The notes below the pieces were generated by a model. That model had not been told where the DNA came from and did no database searches. It saw only the letters and a list, made by a program, of their open reading frames with translations. 8,555 bases of DNA. Origin: Bacilli bacterium. Its GTDB lineage: Bacteria > Bacillota_I > Bacilli_A > ML615J-28 > CAG-313. Location: contig CAAGKY010000104.1 of assembly GCA_900770645.1 (NCBI GenBank), positions 1-8,555 of the forward strand, written 5' to 3'. The position numbers and the translations under genes are program-made. This document shows, in pieces, positions 1 to 4,269 of this stretch; position 1 is the first letter of the stretch; each line of letters begins with the position of its first letter.

Positions 1-924
1 TATGATTTATACAAAAACGCTGAAGGTTCTTATACACGTTATTTAGAATCTACTGGTTGGTCTATTATGGAAAGTAAACATGTATTACCAAAAGATGAAT
101 CTGAAATTGTTTATTTAGATACTGAAAAGAAAGAGTTAGATTACTCTAAATGGACTTTATCTGCTTCATTAGGAGATACAACTACAATTGGAGACACAAC
201 TTATGTTGCTTATGCAACAGGAGAGGATGCATATTTTTTACCCGCAACATCATCTGAAGTTAATTTAAGTGACTGGAGTTTATCTTGTAATAAAGATGAT
301 ACAATTACACATAATGGTGTTGAATACCAAGCAAAGACTAGAATTAATCGTAATTTGCATAATGTTTTTGTTTCTGAAAACACTCAAAGAATTGGAGTTT
401 TCTCATTATATCAAGCAAGTAAAATGGGAGTTAATTTCTCTGATTTAAGTAAAGATAATAAAGCAACAACAGATATGAAATTGGTTGTAGAGGCAATTGG
501 TAATTTGATGGTAAAAACAGGGGTTAGTCAATTAGAAAACTATAACACAATTTACGCCATGATTTTTATCTTTATAATGCCATTATTATGGACTTTTGCT
601 TTATGGGTAATGTCTAGAAAATTCGGAGAACTTACTAGATTTAAAGAATACTATGCAATTTGTGCAGTTTCTTATATTGTTCCATCTGTTTTAACCGCAT
701 TATTTACATTATTCTCACAACCATATGCATTTATTGCCCAATACGCAATGTTTATTCAATTAGGATTCTATATTTATATGGTATATAAGATTAATAATCC
801 AAAAGTTAAAAATAATAATAATACTCCATCAAATAACAAAACACCTGAAAAACCAGTAATTGATTTAAATGTTAAAACTGAAAAAGTTACTGAAATAAAA
901 TCAAATGCAGCTCAAATGGAGTAA
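1..924 (+). CDS. Membrane protein, 5'-truncated by the window edge (possibly DUF1189-like)
   Basis: The frame is open from base 1, so the ATG at 67 is probably internal; 307 codons are visible and the true start lies outside the window. The first ~180 visible residues are hydrophilic and rich in Thr, Ser and Asp, which suits an extracytoplasmic domain, and contain a two-copy repeat with Trp at bases 151 and 274. Three hydrophobic segments follow (about bases 550-612, 649-714 and 724-792). The protein ends in a polar Asn/Lys-rich tail, presumably cytoplasmic. A soluble middle followed by clustered C-terminal membrane helices resembles the DUF1189 family of Bacillota membrane proteins, some of which are annotated as maltodextrin-utilisation protein MalA. 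I cannot confirm that from motifs, so no function is assigned. It lies 56 bases upstream of the SpoIIIAH-like gene in the same direction with no clear terminator between, so co-transcription is possible. Confidence 0.8.
   Translation, partial: YDLYKNAEGSYTRYLESTGWSIMESKHVLPKDESEIVYLDTEKKELDYSKWTLSASLGDTTTIGDTTYVAYATGEDAYFLPATSSEVNLSDWSLSCNKDDTITHNGVEYQAKTRINRNLHNVFVSENTQRIGVFSLYQASKMGVNFSDLSKDNKATTDMKLVVEAIGNLMVKTGVSQLENYNTIYAMIFIFIMPLLWTFALWVMSRKFGELTRFKEYYAICAVSYIVPSVLTALFTLFSQPYAFIAQYAMFIQLGFYIYMVYKINNPKVKNNNNTPSNNKTPEKPVIDLNVKTEKVTEIKSNAAQME
136..339 (+). repeat. Two-copy internal protein repeat, 41-residue period
   Basis: Two segments align without gaps at an offset of 123 bases. Shared positions include Ser at 145/268, Trp at 151/274, Leu-Ser at 157-162/280-285, Asp-Thr at 175-180/298-303, Thr at 184/307, Tyr at 202/325 and Ala at 208/331. 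The pattern, roughly S-x-W-[ST]-L-S, then D-x-T, then Y-x-A, looks like a small repeated beta unit. DNA identity between copies is low, so the duplication is old. The Trp at base 58 may mark a third, degenerate copy, but I cannot align it well. Confidence 0.5.
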
Positions 925-950
925 TAAAATATAATTCATCTTCATATAGT
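921..950 (+). promoter_or_regulatory. Possible sigma-E-like promoter for the SpoIIIAH-like gene
   Basis: CATATAGT (943-950) differs from the Bacillus sigma-E -10 consensus CATACAnT at one fixed position. Fourteen bases upstream, GTAATAAA (921-928) partly resembles the sigma-E -35 element. In Bacillus subtilis the spoIIIA operon is sigma-E dependent, which is why the match was considered. In DNA this AT-rich, near matches arise by chance, and the -35 half is weak. No good sigma-A promoter was found in this gap. Confidence 0.2.
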
Positions 951-970
951 TTATTGACTTAAATTATATG
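943..970 (+). promoter_or_regulatory. Inverted repeat / stem-loop abutting the Shine-Dalgarno of the SpoIIIAH-like gene
   Basis: An 11-position stem, CATATAGTTTA (943-953) against TAAATTATATG (960-970), pairs with ten Watson-Crick pairs and one G-U, around the six-base loop TTGACT. The last stem base, G970, is also the first G of the GGAGG Shine-Dalgarno (970-974). There is no U-run after it, so it is not an intrinsic terminator. It could be an mRNA hairpin affecting ribosome access, an operator, or chance in AT-rich DNA. It overlaps the possible sigma-E-like -10. Confidence 0.35.
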
Positions 971-980
971 GAGGATTAAG

Positions 981-1490
981 ATGATTAAAAAGAATCAATT
1001 TGCTTTAATTTTTTTAACTATTGTAACAATGCTAGCTGTATGGTATATTAAAGCTCCTGTTTCTGCTGATAAAAATAATTCTAATACAACTGAAGTAATT
1101 GAATCTGAAGATACTGGTAGATTAGAAGAATTAGTTTTGATGAGAGAAGCTATCAGAAATGAACGTAGTCTTACAGTTATGTCACTTGATGCAGTATTAG
1201 CTGATGAAGAAGCTAGTTTATCAACTAAAGAAGCTGCACTAGAAGAGAAGAAAGCAATTTCCAGTTTAACTGAAAAAGAGGTTTTATTAGAATTACAAGT
1301 TATTAATAGCGGATATAGAGATGCTTTAGTCCATGCAACTAATAATGGAGTAGAAGTACTTGTTATTTCTGATGAAGATAGCGTCTCTAAAGCTAATGAA
1401 ATTATTCTAATGACTTTAGCTAGTTTTGATACAGGATATGATACAGTAGTTGTTAATTTTATGAGTGCAGATGAACTTAAAAACGAATAA
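981..1490 (+). CDS. spoIIIAH: SpoIIIAH-like protein
   Basis: A 169-residue protein with a short basic N-terminus, one membrane segment (about residues 7-24), a polar linker, an acidic helical stretch (about 44-105) and a C-terminal alpha/beta domain (about 106-165) with the SpoIIIAH-type order 'L-E-L-Q-V-I-x-S-G-Y-x-D-A-L-V', then 'V-x-V-x-V-I-S-D' and 'V-V-V-N-F'. In sporulating Bacilli, SpoIIIAH sits in the mother-cell membrane around the forespore and binds forespore SpoIIQ, forming a channel related to the YscJ/FliF ring-building fold. From memory the Bacillus protein is near 218 residues; the shortfall here lies in the linker. The start is supported by GGAGG (970-974) six bases upstream. 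The preceding gene is not SpoIIIAG, so the gene appears to be outside a spoIIIA operon. The family call is fairly secure; a role in sporulation here is inference. Confidence 0.78.
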   Translation: MIKKNQFALIFLTIVTMLAVWYIKAPVSADKNNSNTTEVIESEDTGRLEELVLMREAIRNERSLTVMSLDAVLADEEASLSTKEAALEEKKAISSLTEKEVLLELQVINSGYRDALVHATNNGVEVLVISDEDSVSKANEIILMTLASFDTGYDTVVVNFMSADELKNE

Positions 1491-1494
1491 TTAA

Positions 1495-1527
1495 AAAAGA
1501 AACGTATCAATTTGATACGTTTCTTTT
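1495..1527 (+). terminator. Terminator-like hairpin after the SpoIIIAH-like gene
   Basis: A perfect 14-bp inverted repeat: AAAAGAAACGTATC (1495-1508) and GATACGTTTCTTTT (1514-1527), with loop AATTT (1509-1513), which could close further by two A-T pairs. The T-rich run TTTCTTTT forms the 3' arm, as in many AT-rich intrinsic terminators, and the A-rich 5' arm could serve the other direction. It begins four bases after the stop codon at 1488-1490. It ends one base before the GGAGG of the next gene, leaving no room for a promoter, so it may be leaky, an attenuator or a translation-control element. Confidence 0.7.
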
Positions 1528-1532
1528 GGAGG
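1528..1532 (+). promoter_or_regulatory. Shine-Dalgarno GGAGG that decides the start of the pseudouridine synthase gene
   Basis: GGAGG lies five bases before the ATG at 1538, a normal spacing. A TTG codon at 1526 is in frame but overlaps this GGAGG and the hairpin arm and has no binding site of its own. The ATG at 1538 is therefore taken as the start. Confidence 0.85.
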
Positions 1533-1537
1533 TTTTA

Positions 1538-2419
1538 ATGTCATTTTTTGTCAAAAATATAGATATAAATGATTCTTCAAAAACAATTAAAAATTATTTA
1601 TTATCAAAATATTTATCAGGTGAAAAAATAAAGTTTTTATTGAATAATAATTGTTGTTATGTAAATGGTATGGTAGTATCAGAAAATTATGAGTTGACAA
1701 TTAATGATGTTCTATGTATTGATACATGCTTTTTTGATAATTTAGATTATTCTCCAACAGAAAATAAAATAGATATTTTATATGAAGATGAATATTTATT
1801 ATTAGTTAACAAACCTGCAAAATGTATTATTTATGACGATGCCAAATATGATACTATGGCTAATTATATTGCCTATTATTACATGACTAAAGATTTAGAA
1901 TATAAAATACGTCACGCTCATCGCTTAGATTATGATACAAGTGGATGTTTGTTGTATGCTAAAGATATTATTACTCATGCGGCTGTAAATAAAATTATTG
2001 AAGACGGTAGTTTTAAAAGATATTATCTAGCTGTTGTAGAAAATGAATTTGATAATAAATCAGGTAAAATTAATTATAATATTGGTAAAGATCGTCATAT
2101 TAATGGCAAAATGATAATATCTAAAACAGGTAAAAAAGCTGTAACTAATTATGTAGTTAAAAAGAAGTTTAAAGGATATTCATTAGTTTCGTTATTATTA
2201 GAAACGGGAAGAACTCATCAAATAAGAGTTCACATGTCAGCAATTAAACATCCCTTAGTAGGAGATTCAATGTATGGCTCAACAACTAAATTTAGTCGCG
2301 TCTTATTACATTCGCATAAGGTTAATTTTATCCATCCTATAACTAATAAACATATAGTTATTGAATGTCCTATACCTGTCGATATGGTAGATTTTATAAA
2401 TAAAAAAAGTGCTAATTAA
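1538..2419 (+). CDS. RluA/RluD-family pseudouridine synthase
   Basis: The 293-residue protein has an N-terminal S4-like RNA-binding region (about residues 14-68, ending in 'Y-V-N-G' and a beta hairpin) and a RluA-type catalytic domain (about 80-285). The signature H-R-L-D-x-x-T-S-G is present at 128-136, with D131 the expected catalytic aspartate that attacks the target uridine. The G-R-T-H-Q-I-R-V-H motif is at 224-232, and 'K-H-P-L-V-G-D-x-x-Y-G' follows. These enzymes isomerise specific uridines, mostly in 23S rRNA, to pseudouridine; length and domain order match RluD-type members. The exact target site and paralogue cannot be told from sequence alone, so no symbol is given. The last codons and stop lie in the hairpin that terminates the convergent tRNA-Cys gene. 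No promoter is visible between it and the upstream hairpin. Confidence 0.92.
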   Translation: MSFFVKNIDINDSSKTIKNYLLSKYLSGEKIKFLLNNNCCYVNGMVVSENYELTINDVLCIDTCFFDNLDYSPTENKIDILYEDEYLLLVNKPAKCIIYDDAKYDTMANYIAYYYMTKDLEYKIRHAHRLDYDTSGCLLYAKDIITHAAVNKIIEDGSFKRYYLAVVENEFDNKSGKINYNIGKDRHINGKMIISKTGKKAVTNYVVKKKFKGYSLVSLLLETGRTHQIRVHMSAIKHPLVGDSMYGSTTKFSRVLLHSHKVNFIHPITNKHIVIECPIPVDMVDFINKKSAN

Positions 2420-2427
2420 AGCACTTT
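2402..2427 (-). terminator. Intrinsic terminator of the tRNA-Cys gene, inside the 3' end of the neighbouring CDS
   Basis: Read on the minus strand, AAAGTGCT (2427-2420) and AGCACTTT (2413-2406) form an 8-bp stem with loop TTAATT, running into an unbroken T-run (2408-2402). It starts ten bases after the tRNA CCA end. Its DNA overlaps the last codons of the pseudouridine synthase, whose TAA stop (2417-2419) falls in the loop. In the plus direction the stem is followed only by TTTATATC, so it would be a weaker terminator there. Confidence 0.85.
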
Positions 2428-2436
2428 ATATCAATA

Positions 2437-2510
2437 TGGAGGCTCCGACCGGATTTGAACCGGTGCTCAGGGTGTTGCAGACCCACGCCTTACCGCTTGG
2501 CTACAGAGCC
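2437..2510 (-). tRNA. tRNA-Cys (anticodon GCA)
   Basis: The minus strand folds as a complete cloverleaf. The acceptor stem is GGCTCTG (2510-2504) with CGGAGCC (2447-2441), containing one T-G wobble. The D arm is GCC/GGC. The anticodon loop CTGCAAC sits on a GGGT/ACCC stem, with a T-T mismatch at the outermost pair (27-43). The T arm is ACCGG/CCGGT with loop TTCAAAT. Anticodon GCA reads UGC and UGU. Discriminator base 73 is T (U73), the cysteinyl-tRNA synthetase identity base, and CCA is encoded (2439-2437). It stands alone as a single-tRNA unit with its own promoter and terminator, convergent with the pseudouridine synthase gene. Confidence 0.97.
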
Positions 2511-2528
2511 ATATTAACTTGCTATGTC

Positions 2529-2557
2529 ATTATACATTATTTTTAGTTAATAGTCAA
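2529..2557 (-). promoter_or_regulatory. Sigma-A promoter of tRNA-Cys
   Basis: On the minus strand, TTGACT (2557-2552) and TATAAT (2534-2529) are separated by exactly 17 bases, a near-perfect housekeeping promoter. Transcription would start near 2522, about a dozen bases before the mature tRNA 5' end at 2510. Confidence 0.9.
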
Positions 2558-2575
2558 GATAAAAGACAATAATAT
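2547..2575 (+). promoter_or_regulatory. Possible weak promoter for the lipoprotein gene
   Basis: TAATAT (2570-2575) is a fair -10 element; 17 bases upstream TTAATA (2547-2552) is a poor -35. It would overlap the -35 of the divergent tRNA-Cys promoter. The gap between the tRNA promoter and the lipoprotein Shine-Dalgarno (AGGAG, 2584-2588) is so short that any promoter for this gene must lie about here or come from read-through antisense to the tRNA. Confidence 0.3.
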
Positions 2576-2594
2576 TTTTTATTAGGAGTTAAAA

Positions 2595-4202
2595 ATGAGA
2601 TATTTAAAATTATTAATAGTATTAGTAATGATGACTTTTTTGACTGGGTGTAATACAGAAGAAGATATAAAAACAGATTATGAAATATTAATGGAAGCAG
2701 CATCAACTTTAAAGATGGAAACTGTATATACTGAAAGTTTTGAATTCGTTAAGGAATTAAAATATGAAGATAAAATTATCAATGTATCATGGAATAGTAG
2801 TAAGGTTGAAGCTATTTCTAACTTTGGTGTTGTTAAACAAGGATATGAAAATCAACAAGTAACCTTAACTGCAACTTTTACTTATAATGCAGAAAAACTT
2901 ATAAATAAATATAACGTTACTGTTCCTGCATTAACTGCTGAACAAAGATTTAATATTGCGTTAAAGGAAATTGCTTTTGATCAGTTAATTGAAGCAGATA
3001 TAAAACTCAATACGAAGTTTTATGATGAAGATATAATAGCAACTTGGACATCAAGTAATCCTGATATTATCAGTAATGAAGGTAAATATAACGCTCCTTC
3101 TGAAAATACAGAAGTTGTTTTAACGGTAACTTTAGAATTAGGAAGTGAAAAAATGGAAAAAGATTATTATGTAAAAACAAAACCAAATCCTAAAGAAGTA
3201 GAAGTTAATCACCATCTAGTATTAGATGATGCAGTTAATTTCGATCCAAACTTTATGGAAAATTGTCATATTGAAGATAAATACCTTGTTTTAAATGAAG
3301 GTGCAAATGAAGGTACTTATGTATCGAATATATTTAGTGTTGCTGAATTTAAATCAGTAGTAGGTTCATGGGGAGCATTATCTAGCAAAGATGCAACTGT
3401 AGAATTAGAAATAAGATGTCTAGTAGATAATAAATGGAGTATGTATCTAAGTTACGGAGAATGGGGATTAGGGTTAGAAAATAAACCTATGAAGAGTGGA
3501 ACTAATGATTCTTTAGTAAAATTAAGTACAGATGAAATTGTAATAAAGAGTTCTAAAAGTGGTGTTGCTTTACAATATCGTGTAACATTAAGAAGAACTA
3601 GTGAGATGGTTGATTCACCTAAATTAGAACTAGTAGCCTTAGCTATTGAATATAAAAAATATTCATATCCAGTGGATACAACTAATCTACCTACATCTGT
3701 AACAAATGATGTTCCTATGTTACGTCAAGGTATTGTTCCAGAAATTGGTGGAAGTATTTGTAGTCCAACTTCAGCTACAATGTTACTTAAATATAAAGGA
3801 TTATCTTTCGCAGATAAAGATGAATATGAACATCGTTACATAGCATATCTGGCGAGAGACTATGGTAATGAAATATTTGGAAATTGGGTTTATAATACTG
3901 TTACAATAAGTGCTTATGGAATTAGATCATACACAATGAGAATGTATTCATTAGAAGAACTACAATATCACCTAGCTAATGTTGGTCCAGTTGCGTTAAG
4001 TGTAAAAGGAAAAATGGTAGCTTATGATAAAGATAAATCATATACGACTGGAGGACATTTACTAGTTGCGACTGGATATTATATAGATAATGGTAAAGTG
4101 ATTTTTAAATGTAATGATCCTGCTGTAAGTGAAGTTTATGTTGAATATGCTTATGAAACAATAGAGGATGTATGGAGAATGGTTGCTTATATTGTTGAAT
4201 AA
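2595..4202 (+). CDS. Lipoprotein with Ig-like repeats and a C39-like cysteine peptidase domain
   Basis: The 535-residue protein starts with a lipoprotein signal peptide: basic start, hydrophobic core and lipobox L-T-G-C, with C19 the expected lipidated residue, anchoring it outside the cell membrane. Two degenerate Ig-like repeats follow (about 33-112 and 116-197), each with a W-[NT]-S-S motif and an alternating strand pattern. Residues ~200-360 form a beta-rich domain (G-S-W-G at 257-260, then 'K-W-S', 'L-Q-Y-R-V') of the type that often precedes C39-like domains. The C-terminus (~365-535) is papain-fold C39-like: C389 in 'I-C-S-P-T-S', H488 in 'G-G-H', D508 in 'N-D-P', and upstream Q in 'L-R-Q-G' as possible oxyanion residue. 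True C39 enzymes are ABC-linked bacteriocin leader peptidases; stand-alone secreted members like this are poorly characterised, and the substrate may be peptide, cell wall or glycoconjugate. ATG at 2595 has AGGAG six bases upstream. No terminator is visible before polC. Confidence 0.85.
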   Translation: MRYLKLLIVLVMMTFLTGCNTEEDIKTDYEILMEAASTLKMETVYTESFEFVKELKYEDKIINVSWNSSKVEAISNFGVVKQGYENQQVTLTATFTYNAEKLINKYNVTVPALTAEQRFNIALKEIAFDQLIEADIKLNTKFYDEDIIATWTSSNPDIISNEGKYNAPSENTEVVLTVTLELGSEKMEKDYYVKTKPNPKEVEVNHHLVLDDAVNFDPNFMENCHIEDKYLVLNEGANEGTYVSNIFSVAEFKSVVGSWGALSSKDATVELEIRCLVDNKWSMYLSYGEWGLGLENKPMKSGTNDSLVKLSTDEIVIKSSKSGVALQYRVTLRRTSEMVDSPKLELVALAIEYKKYSYPVDTTNLPTSVTNDVPMLRQGIVPEIGGSICSPTSATMLLKYKGLSFADKDEYEHRYIAYLARDYGNEIFGNWVYNTVTISAYGIRSYTMRMYSLEELQYHLANVGPVALSVKGKMVAYDKDKSYTTGGHLLVATGYYIDNGKVIFKCNDPAVSEVYVEYAYETIEDVWRMVAYIVE

Positions 4203-4219
4203 AAATGATGATTAATATT

Positions 4220-4248
4220 TTGACTTAAAAGTCGAAACTTGTTATAAT
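4220..4248 (+). promoter_or_regulatory. Sigma-A promoter of polC
   Basis: TTGACT (4220-4225), a 17-base spacer and TATAAT (4243-4248) form a near-consensus housekeeping promoter. The predicted start near 4255 gives a leader of about 15 bases, holding little more than the GGAGG (4259-4263) placed six bases before the polC ATG at 4270. Confidence 0.88.
4222..4233 (+). repeat. Short inverted repeat overlapping the polC -35 element
   Basis: GACTT (4222-4226) and AAGTC (4229-4233) are perfect inverted arms around AA, covering most of the -35 hexamer. It could be an operator, but five-base arms in AT-rich DNA are common. Confidence 0.2.
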
Positions 4249-4269
4249 TAAAATAGATGGAGGTATACT

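Noticed and set aside
67..924. ATG at 67 as the true start of the first gene
   Set aside because: The frame is open upstream to base 1 and there is no Shine-Dalgarno before 67; the protein is simply cut by the window edge.
954..982. TTGACT-N17-TAAGAT as a sigma-A promoter for the SpoIIIAH-like gene
   Set aside because: The -10 would overlap the start codon and transcription would begin inside the gene, leaving out the good GGAGG at 970-974; a chance match is likelier.
995..1510. Minus-strand open frame of 171 codons opposite the SpoIIIAH-like gene
   Set aside because: It is a Ser/Leu/Thr-rich shadow of the plus-strand gene, has no plausible ribosome binding site and shows no recognisable domain.
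1526..1537. TTG at 1526 as the start of the pseudouridine synthase
   Set aside because: It overlaps the GGAGG itself and has no upstream binding site, whereas ATG at 1538 is correctly spaced from GGAGG.
2568..2583. AATAA/TTATT inverted repeat before the lipoprotein Shine-Dalgarno as a third hairpin of the same type
   Set aside because: Only five A-T pairs, too weak and too likely by chance in this composition.
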